From contig CABSMC010000066.1 of assembly GCA_902478715.1 (NCBI GenBank), forward strand, positions 1-15,627: a stretch of DNA of 15,627 nucleotides. Direction: 5' to 3'. The position numbers were made by a program, and so were the translations under genes. Under the pieces are notes generated by a model. The model had not been told where the DNA came from. It made no database searches and saw only the letters and a program-made list of their open reading frames with translations. Below are positions 1 to 6,875 of the stretch, one piece after another; position 1 is the stretch's first letter; each line of letters opens with the position of its first letter. The stretch comes from an uncultured Adlercreutzia sp. GTDB lineage: Bacteria > Actinomycetota > Coriobacteriia > Coriobacteriales > Eggerthellaceae.

Positions 1-1469
1 ACCTGGGGCTTACCAACGTTAGCTTCGACCTTGAATTCGCGCAGCAGACGGTCGACGATGATCTCGAGGTGCAGCTCGCCCATGCCGGCGATGATGGTCT
101 GACCAGTCTCATGGTTGGTGGACACACGGAAGGTCGGGTCCTCCTCGGCGAGCTTCTGCAGGGCGATGGCCATCTTGTCCTGCTCGGCCTTGGTCTTGGG
201 CTCCACGGCGATGTCGATAACCGGATCGGCGAACTCCATGGACTCCAGGATGACGGGAGCGTCCTCGGCGCACAGGGAGTCACCGGTGGAGGTGTCTTTC
301 AGACCCACAACAGCAACGATGTCGCCAGCGGACACGGCGTCGATGTCGACGCGCTGGTTGGAGTGCATCTGCAGCAGACGGCCGATGCGCTCTTTCTTGC
401 CCTTCGTGGCGTTCAGCACGTAGCTGCCGGCGTCCAGATGGCCGGAGTACACACGCAGGTAGGTGAGCTTGCCCACATAGGGGTCGGTCATGATCTTGAA
501 GGCCAACGAAGCGAACGGAGCCTTCGGATCAGCCGGACGCTCCTCTTCCTCGCCGGTGTCGGGGTTGGTACCCTTGATCGGCGGGATGTCCACCGGGGAG
601 GGCATGTAGTCGACCACGGCGTCCAGCAGCTCCTGCACACCCTTGTTCTTGTAGGCGGAGCCCACGAACACGGGGTTGATCTGGCAGGCGATAACACCCT
701 TGCGGATGGCGGCCTTCAGCTCGTCGACGGAGATCTCCTCCTCCATGAGGACCTTCTCCATCAGCTCGTCGTCGCAGTCGGCGGCGGCCTCAAGCAGCTC
801 CTGGTGGTACAGCTCGGCATCTTCCTTGAACTCGGCCGGGATCTCGTCCATCGGCTCGGGGTAGGTCATGCCCTTGTCGTCGGCCTTGAAGTCCCACGCG
901 GTCATGGTCACGAGGTCGATGACGCCCCAGAAGTTGTCCTCGGCGCCCATGGGAATCTGGGCGGCCACGGCCTTCGCATCCAGACGGTCGCGCATGGTCT
1001 GGATGGCATGGAAGAAGTCGGCGCCCACGCGGTCGTACTTGTTGATGAAGGCGATGCGGGGAACGCCGTAGCGCTCGGCCTGGCGCCAGACCGTCTCGGA
1101 CTGCGGCTGCACGCCGGCAACGGCGTCGAACACGGCGACGGTGCCGTCGAGCACGCGCAGGGAGCGCTCCACCTCGGCCGTGAAGTCCACGTGGCCGGGG
1201 GTGTCGATGATCTGGAAGCGGTACTCCTTGCCGTCGGCCTTGCCGCCGGGGTACTTCCAAAAGCAGGTGGTGGCTGCAGCGGTGATGGTCACGCCGCGCT
1301 CCTGCTCCTGGACCATCCAGTCCATGGTGGCAGCGCCGTCGTGCACCTCGCCGATCTTATGAGTTTTGCCCGTGTAGTAGAGGATGCGCTCGGTCGTGGT
1401 GGTCTTGCCTGCATCGATGTGGGCCATGATGCCGATGTTGCGCGTATCCCTCAGATCGATTTTAGCCAT
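1..1469 (-). CDS. fusA: Translation elongation factor G, N-terminal ~490 residues (runs off left edge)
   Basis: EF-G is the cytosolic GTPase that drives tRNA-mRNA translocation on the ribosome and, with RRF, ribosome recycling. Translating down from the ATG at 1469 gives MAKIDLRDTRNIGIMAHIDA, then GKTTTTERI (G1, Lys22), RGVTIT (G2), DTPGHVDF (G3, with the catalytic His93) and NKYDR (G4, ~143-147). Most EF-Gs have NKMDR at G4, so Tyr replaces Met here. Domain II and the start of domain III follow, and the frame leaves the window at ...ANVGKPQ. About 490 of a usual ~700 residues are present. The start sits 15 bp after the rpsG stop with a GGTGAAG-type ribosome site, so it is the third gene of the str operon. 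tuf may lie beyond the left edge. Identification is certain. Confidence 0.98.
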   Translation of the reverse strand, partial: MAKIDLRDTRNIGIMAHIDAGKTTTTERILYYTGKTHKIGEVHDGAATMDWMVQEQERGVTITAAATTCFWKYPGGKADGKEYRFQIIDTPGHVDFTAEVERSLRVLDGTVAVFDAVAGVQPQSETVWRQAERYGVPRIAFINKYDRVGADFFHAIQTMRDRLDAKAVAAQIPMGAEDNFWGVIDLVTMTAWDFKADDKGMTYPEPMDEIPAEFKEDAELYHQELLEAAADCDDELMEKVLMEEEISVDELKAAIRKGVIACQINPVFVGSAYKNKGVQELLDAVVDYMPSPVDIPPIKGTNPDTGEEEERPADPKAPFASLAFKIMTDPYVGKLTYLRVYSGHLDAGSYVLNATKGKKERIGRLLQMHSNQRVDIDAVSAGDIVAVVGLKDTSTGDSLCAEDAPVILESMEFADPVIDIAVEPKTKAEQDKMAIALQKLAEEDPTFRVSTNHETGQTIIAGMGELHLEIIVDRLLREFKVEANVGKPQ

Positions 1470-1484
1470 GTATCTTCACCAGCC

Positions 1485-1955
1485 CTAGAAGCGGTAGTGC
1501 GAGAACGCACGGTTAGCCTCGGCCATCTTGTACATGTCCTCGCGCTTCTTCACAGCGGCGCCCGTGTTGTTGGAGGCGTCGATGATCTCGTTGGCGAGAC
1601 GCTCGCGCATGGTGTGCTCCTTGCGCTTGCGGGAGAAGTCGACGATCCAGCGGATCGCCAACGTGGTGGCACGACGGGAGTTGACCTCCATCGGCACCTG
1701 GTAAGTGGCGCCGCCCACGCGCTTCGGCTTGCACTCGAGGGTGGGGCGGACGTTGTCCATGGCCTTCTTGAACACGGTCAGCGGATCCTCGCCGGTCTTC
1801 TCCTGGACCAGGTCGAAGGCGCCGTAGACGATGTTCTCGGCGATGGACTTCTTGCCGTCAAGCAGAACCTTGTTGATGAGCTGCGTGACGAGACGGTTGT
1901 TGAACTTTGCGTCCGGCTGCGTTTCGCGGCGGACTGCTGCTGCACGACGCGGCAT
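1485..1955 (-). CDS. rpsG: 30S ribosomal protein S7
   Basis: S7 is the primary assembly protein of the 3' major domain of 16S rRNA and lies at the mRNA exit/E site. The 156-residue product has the normal bacterial length. It shows the family hallmarks: MPRR start, QLINKVLLDGKKSIAE, the beta-ribbon segment KPKRVGGATYQVPMEV, RRATTLAIRW and a C-terminal AFSHYRF. The ATG at 1955 has a strong AAGGAG at 1963-1968, which fixes the start. It is the second gene of the str operon, 107 bp after rpsL and 15 bp before fusA. In E. coli S7 represses str-operon translation by binding the rpsL-rpsG spacer; whether the spacer here does this cannot be read from sequence alone. Confidence 0.98.
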   Translation of the reverse strand: MPRRAAAVRRETQPDAKFNNRLVTQLINKVLLDGKKSIAENIVYGAFDLVQEKTGEDPLTVFKKAMDNVRPTLECKPKRVGGATYQVPMEVNSRRATTLAIRWIVDFSRKRKEHTMRERLANEIIDASNNTGAAVKKREDMYKMAEANRAFSHYRF

Positions 1956-1959
1956 GTAG

Positions 1960-2007
1960 TTACTCCTTTTGCTTCTGCGCGCTTCGGGGCACCGGTTCGG
2001 CGTCCAT
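1960..2007 (-). other. Possible 15-codon mini-cistron in the rpsL-rpsG spacer
   Basis: An ATG at 2007 opens a 15-codon frame (MDAEPVPRSAQKQKE). Its last two codons, AAG GAG, are the rpsG Shine-Dalgarno, and its TAA ends four bases before the rpsG ATG. An AAGGAG stands at 2021-2026, 13 nt upstream of the ATG, which is longer than ideal. If translated, ribosomes would be delivered straight onto the rpsG start. Such a small frame could arise by chance, so this is a weak call. Confidence 0.2.
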
Positions 2008-2062
2008 TAGGTCGGTGGGGCTCCTTACCCAGACTCTACCGGCCCGCGCGGCTTAACGAACG

Positions 2063-2434
2063 TTATTTCGGGCGCTTGGCGCCGTAGCGGCTGCGGGCCT
2101 GCTTGCGGTTGTCCACCGCAGCGCAGTCGAGCGCCGCGCGGATGACCTTGTAACGGACACCGGGAAGGTCCTTTACACGGCCGCCGCGGATGAGCACCAT
2201 GGAGTGCTCCTGGAGGTTGTGGCCCTCGCCGGGGATGTAGGCCGTGACCTCCATACCGTTGACGAGACGCACACGGCAGACCTTGCGAAGAGCGGAGTTC
2301 GGCTTCTTGGGGGTCGTGGTGTACACGCGGGTGCACACGCCGCGCTTCTGCGGGTTGCCCTTGAGCGCCGGGGTCTTCGACTTGTCGACCGTCTTCTTGC
2401 GGCCCTTGCGGACCAGCTGGTTAATTGTAGGCAA
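2063..2434 (-). CDS. rpsL: 30S ribosomal protein S12 (TTG start)
   Basis: S12 sits at the decoding centre of the 30S subunit and controls accuracy. From the TTG at 2434 the product is 123 residues, the normal length, beginning MPTINQLVRKGRKK. The in-frame ATG further upstream (2476) would add 14 residues absent from S12 proteins. It lies in the leader, so TTG with the GGAAAGG ribosome site at 2444-2450 is preferred. The streptomycin-contact loop TPKKPNSALRK keeps both lysines (43 and 44), and GGRVKDLPGVRY keeps Lys88 and Asp89. The protein therefore looks like the drug-sensitive wild type, with the Asp that is methylthiolated in some bacteria. It is the first gene of the str operon. Confidence 0.97.
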   Translation of the reverse strand: MPTINQLVRKGRKKTVDKSKTPALKGNPQKRGVCTRVYTTTPKKPNSALRKVCRVRLVNGMEVTAYIPGEGHNLQEHSMVLIRGGRVKDLPGVRYKVIRAALDCAAVDNRKQARSRYGAKRPK

Positions 2435-2471
2435 GACTCTTTTCCTTTCCTTTTTCCACGGGCTTGCACTG

Positions 2472-2498
2472 CACAAAACAAGCGCCTCTAAGAGGCGC
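2472..2498 (-). terminator. Hairpin at the 5' end of the str-operon leader (attenuator-like or 5' stabiliser)
   Basis: GCGCCTC (2482-2488) and GAGGCGC (2492-2498) form a perfect 7-bp stem with a 3-nt loop. On the minus transcript it is followed by UUGUUUUGUG. It starts only a few bases after the expected transcription start (~2500), upstream of rpsL. A GC stem followed by a U-rich run is terminator architecture, so it may be an early attenuator. Alternatively it protects the mRNA 5' end. The structure is seen; the role is inferred. Confidence 0.5.
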
Positions 2499-2506
2499 GA
2501 GGCGGT

Positions 2507-2535
2507 ATATTACGAGGGTTCCCGCTGTGTGTCAA
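2507..2535 (-). promoter_or_regulatory. Strong housekeeping promoter of the str operon
   Basis: On the minus strand a perfect TTGACA (2530-2535) is separated by exactly 17 bp from TAATAT (2507-2512), one base off the TATAAT consensus. It lies 72 bp upstream of the rpsL start codon. A near-consensus promoter fits a highly expressed ribosomal operon. Confidence 0.88.
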
Positions 2536-2629
2536 ACGCCACGCACCCGGGCGTATCTATCCCTTCCGGCGAGCGGCACAATTTGTCCACAACTGCCGAA
2601 AGTGCGGGCAGGAACGGACGCCGAGCGCC

Positions 2630-2682
2630 GTCAAAACGGGGAGTTTGGTACCCGTGCCTGTCAAAACAAGAAGTTTGGTACC
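2630..2682 (-). repeat. Two-unit 23-bp direct repeat downstream of the M20 peptidase
   Basis: Two 23-bp units (2630-2652 and 2660-2682) match at 20 of 23 positions. On the plus strand each reads GTCAAAAC, three variable bases, then (G/A)AGTTTGGTACC. Within each unit CAAAC and GTTTTG can pair imperfectly. The linker carries GTGCCTGTC (2654-2662), which recurs in the inverted repeat at 3946-4046. It begins 8 bp after the peptidase stop, so it may act in 3'-end formation or be a dispersed intergenic repeat. Confidence 0.6.
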
Positions 2683-2689
2683 GTCGCAC

Positions 2690-3880
2690 TTAGGCGTACT
2701 CGGCGATGAGGGCCTCGACGTAGCGGGCTATGTTCTGAAGGTCGGCTACCTCTATATACTCGTCGACGGAATGGAAGTTGGTCATGCCGATGCCGAGCGT
2801 GATGGCGTCGGTGCCCTTCGTGCCGAGAATGTTCGCATCCGCGCCGCCGCCGGAGGTGGCATGGCGGGGCGTGAGGCCGCAAGCGGCCGCAGCGGCCTCA
2901 AGATGCGCGACGATGGCGTCGCCGGCCTCGTGCACGACGGCCGGGTAGTCCAGCTCCCAGGCCACTTCCACCCGACCGCCGAAGCGGGCGGCGGCTTCTT
3001 CCAAAGCGCGGGTCATGGCATCGCGCTGGGCGAGCACGCGATCCTCGTACAGCGAGCGGCACTCCCCCGAAAGCGTCACGACGGCGGGCACGATGTTCAC
3101 GGCCACGCCGCCCTCGATGCGGCCGACGTTGGCCGTAGTGCACTCGTCGATACGTCCGAGCGGCATAGGGGCCACGGCGGCTGCGGCGATCTGAATGGAG
3201 GAGACACCCTCCTCCGGCTCCACACCGGCATGGGCGGCACGGCCCTCGATGCGAGCGCGCAGCGTCCAGTGGTAGGGCGCGCCCATGATGATGGTGCCCG
3301 GCGCCCCGTCCGCATCGAGCACGAACAGCGGGAAACGTCCGTCGCGCTCGGCTTCCGGGGTAGCCGCCGGCAGATCCTCCGGCCACGCGAGCGCGTCCTC
3401 GGCCAAGGCGCCGGCGCCTAACAGGCTCTGCTCCTCGCAGGTGGTGAGCAGCACCGTAATGTCGGGCCGGGGCGCGTCGGATTCCAACGTCGAGCGCAGC
3501 CCCTCGAAAATGGCGGCAATGCCGGCCTTGTCGTCGGCCGAGAGGATCGTGTCTCCCGCCGAGCAGACAACCTCGGCCATGCGGCAGGTAATGTCGTCGC
3601 AGATATGGCGCTGCTCGATGACCGCCTCGATGCCCGCACAGGGCTTCACCGTATCCAGATGCGCCGAAAACCCGATGCGCCCCGGCACCGTGCCAGCCAA
3701 ATGCGCGATGAGGTTGCCCGTATCCGACCCCGTTTCCGCCGCAGACGCGTCGAAGGTGACCGTGAATCCCATTTCTGCCAGCTTCTCCGCGCAATAGGCC
3801 GCCATGGGAGCCTCGTGCCACGACGGACTCTCGATGGCCACCATTTCCAAAAACGATTCAAGCACGCGATCGGGGTTCAT
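2690..3880 (-). CDS. M20-family metallopeptidase (peptidase T-like)
   Basis: This is a predicted cytosolic di-zinc aminopeptidase of 396 residues that removes residues from small peptides. M20 landmarks are in order: metal ligand motif SAHLDTV (His74, Asp76), bridging Asp in SADDKAG (~116), catalytic/ligand pair TCEE (Glu149-Glu150), LDADG (189-192), the dimerisation 'lid' domain (~200-300, with GRAAHAGVEPEEG) and the final ligand in NFHSVDEY (His370). TSGGGADANIL and the overall layout resemble PepT-like proteins more than DapE or carboxypeptidase G2. The ATG at 3880 has AAGGA at 3886-3890. A longer open frame to 4018 exists but crosses the intergenic repeat and adds 46 unrelated residues. 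The substrate is not predictable. It lies downstream of ppaC on the same strand, but the hairpins between them argue for separate transcription. Confidence 0.9.
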   Translation of the reverse strand: MNPDRVLESFLEMVAIESPSWHEAPMAAYCAEKLAEMGFTVTFDASAAETGSDTGNLIAHLAGTVPGRIGFSAHLDTVKPCAGIEAVIEQRHICDDITCRMAEVVCSAGDTILSADDKAGIAAIFEGLRSTLESDAPRPDITVLLTTCEEQSLLGAGALAEDALAWPEDLPAATPEAERDGRFPLFVLDADGAPGTIIMGAPYHWTLRARIEGRAAHAGVEPEEGVSSIQIAAAAVAPMPLGRIDECTTANVGRIEGGVAVNIVPAVVTLSGECRSLYEDRVLAQRDAMTRALEEAAARFGGRVEVAWELDYPAVVHEAGDAIVAHLEAAAAACGLTPRHATSGGGADANILGTKGTDAITLGIGMTNFHSVDEYIEVADLQNIARYVEALIAEYA

Positions 3881-3945
3881 AGGGGTCCTTCTTTCCAAAA
3901 ATCCTAAACTTTTTGTCGCAGGGATGCGCCCAAGGAAAACAGCGA

Positions 3946-4046
3946 GGGTCCGACAGGTGCCTGGATTTGCCCCACCTTTTGCCCAAGTGGCCTTCGTGCC
4001 GCGCCGTGGCAAAAACAAGGGGCAAGGCCAGGTGCCTGTCGGACCC
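3946..4046. repeat. ~100-bp imperfect inverted repeat (REP/BIME-like) between ppaC and the peptidase
   Basis: The left arm from 3946 and the right arm ending at 4046 are inverted copies of GGGTCCGACAGG-(2)-CCTGG-(2)-TTGCCCC, matching at roughly 22 of 26 positions. The complementarity continues inward with gaps to a centre near 3996. A single-strand copy would fold into one long hairpin. It carries GTGCCTGTC (4032-4040), also seen at 2654-2662, which hints at a dispersed family. It contains no gene. Confidence 0.7.
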
Positions 4047-4056
4047 GCAGCGTCGC

Positions 4057-4082
4057 GTAATAATTCCTCAAGGAATTATTAC
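4057..4082 (-). terminator. Perfect AT-rich hairpin overlapping the ppaC stop codon
   Basis: GTAATAATTCC and GGAATTATTAC pair perfectly over 11 bp with a 4-nt loop. The ppaC TAA (4079-4081) lies inside the outer arm. No U-run follows on the minus strand, so it is not a classic intrinsic terminator. It could block 3' exonucleases or mark the edge of the adjacent repeat. Confidence 0.5.
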
Positions 4083-5047
4083 GAGGCAAGGATAGGCGCG
4101 GCCACCTGCTTCTTGCGGGACAGCACGCCGGGCATCCAGTTGCCGCCCTCCTGACACTCGATCTCGAAGACGCGGTTCACGCGGGCCGGGTCGCCCTCCA
4201 CGATGAACTGCGAGCCCTCGGCCAGAATGTCGGTGACGAGCAACAGGGCGAACTCGTAGCCGTTATCTTCCACGAGCTTCTTCATATGGTCGCGGATCTC
4301 TGCCTCGCGGGCCATAACGGTGGGGAGATCCACCGTCTCACGCTGGGCGATGAGCACCGTCACGTCGTCGTTCACCTTGAACTCCTTGGAGTCGGCCTCG
4401 ACCAGCTTGGCGATGGGCATTTTGTCCTCGCCGCCACGGGTGCGGAAGATGTCCATGCCGTATTCCACCGCGTCGATGCCGAGCTTGTCGGCGAGGAAGT
4501 TCACCTGGTCGACGTCCACCGGGGTGCAGGTGGGCGACTTCATGATGACCGTGTCGGTGAGGATGGCCGACAGGAGCACGCGGGCGATGGAATCGGGCAG
4601 CTCGATGCCGGTCTGGCGGAACTGAAGCGTGACGATGGTGGCCGTGGAGCCGATGGGGAGGTTCAAAAAGAGGATGGGGTTGGCCGTGGAGATGTCGGCG
4701 ATGCGGTGGTGGTCGATGATCTCGACGACCTCGGCGTTCTCGATACCCGGGGCCGCCTGGCCGATCTCGTTGTGATCCACGAGGATAACCTTCTGCTTGA
4801 CTTCCTCGCCATCGCGCTCGACGGGGTTCACGTTCTCGATGAGCACCGGCTCGGCGATGTCGTTCTGCTCCAGAATCCAGGCGCTTTCCACCGGCAGCGG
4901 CCCCAGACGGGCGGGCACGTACTCGACGGCGTCGGCCTCGCCGTCGCGGGCGGCCAGCGCGTTCTTCAGATGCGCGTAGCCCACGGCTGCGGCGATGGAG
5001 TCGTTGTCGGGGTTGCGATGGCCCACGACGAGGATTTTGGAAGACAT
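4079..5047 (-). CDS. ppaC: Manganese-dependent inorganic pyrophosphatase (family II, DHH)
   Basis: The enzyme hydrolyses pyrophosphate to two phosphates in the cytosol, pulling nucleic-acid and protein synthesis forward. The 322-residue length is close to the ~310 usual for the family. Metal-site motifs are present: GHRNPDNDSI (His10, Asp14, Asp16; most homologues have NPDTDS), VDHNE (Asp91), the DHH signature IIDHHRI (112-114), GSTATIV, TDTVIMKSPTCT (Asp165) and the C-terminal substrate-binding SRKKQV (~310-315) of the DHHA2 domain. No CBS/DRTGG regulatory insert is present between the two domains. The ATG at 5047 has AAGGGG at 5055-5060. It is divergent from sdaA and upstream of the M20 gene. 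Confidence 0.97.
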   Translation of the reverse strand: MSSKILVVGHRNPDNDSIAAAVGYAHLKNALAARDGEADAVEYVPARLGPLPVESAWILEQNDIAEPVLIENVNPVERDGEEVKQKVILVDHNEIGQAAPGIENAEVVEIIDHHRIADISTANPILFLNLPIGSTATIVTLQFRQTGIELPDSIARVLLSAILTDTVIMKSPTCTPVDVDQVNFLADKLGIDAVEYGMDIFRTRGGEDKMPIAKLVEADSKEFKVNDDVTVLIAQRETVDLPTVMAREAEIRDHMKKLVEDNGYEFALLLVTDILAEGSQFIVEGDPARVNRVFEIECQEGGNWMPGVLSRKKQVAAPILAS

Positions 5048-5119
5048 GAAGGTTCCCCTTTCTCACCAACTTACGGTTTTGAGGCAGTATAGCGCCTCTG
5101 CGCCCGTTAGGCGATGGGC

Positions 5120-5149
5120 TATGATAGGCTTCTTCGATGAAATGAAGCC
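5120..5149 (+). promoter_or_regulatory. Candidate -10 and small hairpin in the sdaA leader
   Basis: TATGAT at 5120-5125 is a reasonable -10 for sdaA, but no good -35 stands 16-18 bp upstream. GGCTTC (from 5127) and GAAGCC (to 5149) form a 6-bp stem with an 11-nt loop just after it. The hairpin would lie at the start of the leader RNA or serve as an operator. The call is tentative. Confidence 0.35.
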
Positions 5150-5189
5150 CTGAACTGCTCTGCGGACAGGGGATGCGAAAGGAGCGCTT

Positions 5190-6800
5190 GTGAAAACCTA
5201 CGGTTTGAGGGACATCATCGGCCCGATCATGGTGGGGCCGTCGAGCTCGCACACGGCGGGGGCTTTGGCCCTCGCCTCCATGGCGCGCAAGCTCTTCGGT
5301 GAGCAGCCCGAACGCGCCGTCTTCACCCTGTACGGCTCCTTCGCCGCCACCGGCTCCGGCCACGGCACCGACAAGGCCCTGGTAGCCGGCATTCTAGGCC
5401 TTAAAACCGACGACCCGCGCGTGGCCGACGCCTTCGCCCTGGCGAAGGCCGCCGGCGTGCAGGTGGAAATCGTCTGGGACACGACCACCGAGGTGGCCCA
5501 CCCCAACACCGTGGACATCCGCTGCGAGAGCCGCGAGGGGCGCACCTTGGAAATGCGGGGCGTCTCCATCGGCGGCGGCGCTGCGGTCATCCGGCGCATC
5601 AACGGCATCGACGTGGACATCACCGGCGAGCACACGAGCGTGGTCGTGCACCAGCGCGATGTGCGCGGAGTGCTCGCCCACATCGCCGGCGTGCTGGCCG
5701 ATTGCGGCATCAACATCGCCAACGCAAATCTGCACCGCACGGCCAAGCGCGGCGACGCCTACACCGTCCTCGAGACCGATAGCGACGTGGATGCGGGCGT
5801 GCGTGAGCTTCTGATGGACCACCCGGACATCATCAACGCGCGCGTGGTGCCCGCCACTTGCGCCGGCGACGGCAAGGAAGTACCCGTGCCCGAGGATGCC
5901 GAGGAGCGCTTCGCCCGCTGGGACTACGCCTCCGGCGAGGAGCTTTTGGCGCTCTGCGAGCGTGAGGGCGTCACCATCGCCCAGGCCTTCCGCGCCCGCG
6001 AGGAGGCGCTGTGCGCCAAGCAGGGCACCGAAGCCGGCATCGACGCCTACCTCGATCGCGTCTTGGAAGTGATGGGCAACGCCGCCACCGAGCCCTTGGA
6101 TAATCCGCAGCCCTCTGTGGGCGGCCTCATCGGCGGCGAGGCAGCGAAGCTGCGGACGGCTTTGGAAGACACCGACCCTCAGCACCGCCTGGTGGATCCC
6201 CTGGCGGCCCGGGCGGCCCAGTATGCCCTGGCGACCCTGGAGACCAACGGACGCATGGGCGTCATCGTGGCCACCCCCACCGCGGGCTCGGCCGGCGTGC
6301 TGCCGGGTGTGCTTCTCGCCTTGCGCGACGAGCGCGGCTTCACCGGCGAGGAGCTGCGCGAGGGCATCCTCACCGCGGCGGGCCTGGGGTATCTCATCGC
6401 CCGCAACGCCAGCGTGTCCGGCGCCGAGGGCGGCTGCCAGGCCGAGGTGGGAAGCGCGGCCGCCATGGCGGCTGCGGCGGCCGTCGCGCTTGCCGGCGGT
6501 GCCCCCGACCGCTGCCTGGCCGCCGGCGCGAATGTAATGATGTCGCTGCTCGGCCTGGTATGCGACCCGGTAGGCGGCCTTGTGGAAGTGCCCTGCCAGA
6601 AGCGCAACGCCACGGCGGCCTCCGTCGCCTTCGTCAGCGCCCAGATCGCCCTTTCCGGCGTCCAGAACCTCATCAGCTTCGACGAGGCCGTGGCCGTCAT
6701 GGACGAAGTGGGCCGGGGCCTTCCCCCCGAACTGCGCGAGACGGCCCTCGGCGGCATCGCCAAGGCCCCGTCCGCCTGCGCCTTCTGCGCGGGGTGCTAG
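5190..6800 (+). CDS. sdaA: L-serine ammonia-lyase (iron-sulfur L-serine dehydratase), fused beta-ACT-alpha chain
   Basis: The enzyme converts L-serine to pyruvate and ammonia with a [4Fe-4S] cluster in the cytosol. One 536-residue chain carries a beta domain (1-~140, with GPSSSHTAG), an ACT-type domain (~148-220, HTSVVVHQRDVRGVLAHIAG), a linker, and the catalytic alpha domain (~244-536). Cluster cysteines are Cys416 (GGCQAEVG), Cys458 (VCDPVGG) and Cys469 (VPCQKRN). Their spacing of 42 and 11 equals that of ligands 343/385/396 in the Legionella enzyme as I recall it. The last residue is Cys536, matching the tail-in-mouth fourth ligand of that enzyme. Many Gram-positives split alpha and beta into two genes. 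The GTG start at 5190 has AAAGGAG at 5178-5184. The gene is monocistronic and ends in a strong terminator. Confidence 0.95.
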   Translation: MKTYGLRDIIGPIMVGPSSSHTAGALALASMARKLFGEQPERAVFTLYGSFAATGSGHGTDKALVAGILGLKTDDPRVADAFALAKAAGVQVEIVWDTTTEVAHPNTVDIRCESREGRTLEMRGVSIGGGAAVIRRINGIDVDITGEHTSVVVHQRDVRGVLAHIAGVLADCGINIANANLHRTAKRGDAYTVLETDSDVDAGVRELLMDHPDIINARVVPATCAGDGKEVPVPEDAEERFARWDYASGEELLALCEREGVTIAQAFRAREEALCAKQGTEAGIDAYLDRVLEVMGNAATEPLDNPQPSVGGLIGGEAAKLRTALEDTDPQHRLVDPLAARAAQYALATLETNGRMGVIVATPTAGSAGVLPGVLLALRDERGFTGEELREGILTAAGLGYLIARNASVSGAEGGCQAEVGSAAAMAAAAAVALAGGAPDRCLAAGANVMMSLLGLVCDPVGGLVEVPCQKRNATAASVAFVSAQIALSGVQNLISFDEAVAVMDEVGRGLPPELRETALGGIAKAPSACAFCAGC

Positions 6801-6824
6801 GGTAACGCGACAGACGCTTCCAGC

Positions 6825-6866
6825 ACGGCGGCCCAGATCGACGCGATCCGGGCCGCCGTCTTCTTG
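6825..6866. terminator. Bidirectional hairpin terminator between sdaA and pcrA
   Basis: Arms at 6825-6839 and 6845-6859 form a 15-bp stem with a single mismatch and a 5-nt loop, followed on the plus strand by CTTCTTGG. It lies 24 bp after the sdaA stop and 10 bp from the pcrA stop on the other strand. The long GC stem can serve both convergent transcripts; the T-run is weak on each side. Confidence 0.75.
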
Positions 6867-6875
6867 GCAGGGCGC

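Noticed and set aside
69..2087. 672-codon open frame on the plus strand across fusA and rpsG
   Set aside because: It is antisense to two certain genes. Its Gly/Val/His/Leu-rich composition is the usual reverse-frame artefact of GC-rich codon use, and no ribosome site or family motif is present.
2435..2476. Upstream ATG extension of rpsL
   Set aside because: It would add 14 residues not found in S12 and lacks a well-spaced ribosome site; the TTG at 2434 gives the exact family N-terminus.
3881..4018. Upstream ATG extension of the M20 peptidase
   Set aside because: The added residues run through the inverted repeat. The ATG at 3880 has a clear AAGGA and begins where M20 homology begins.
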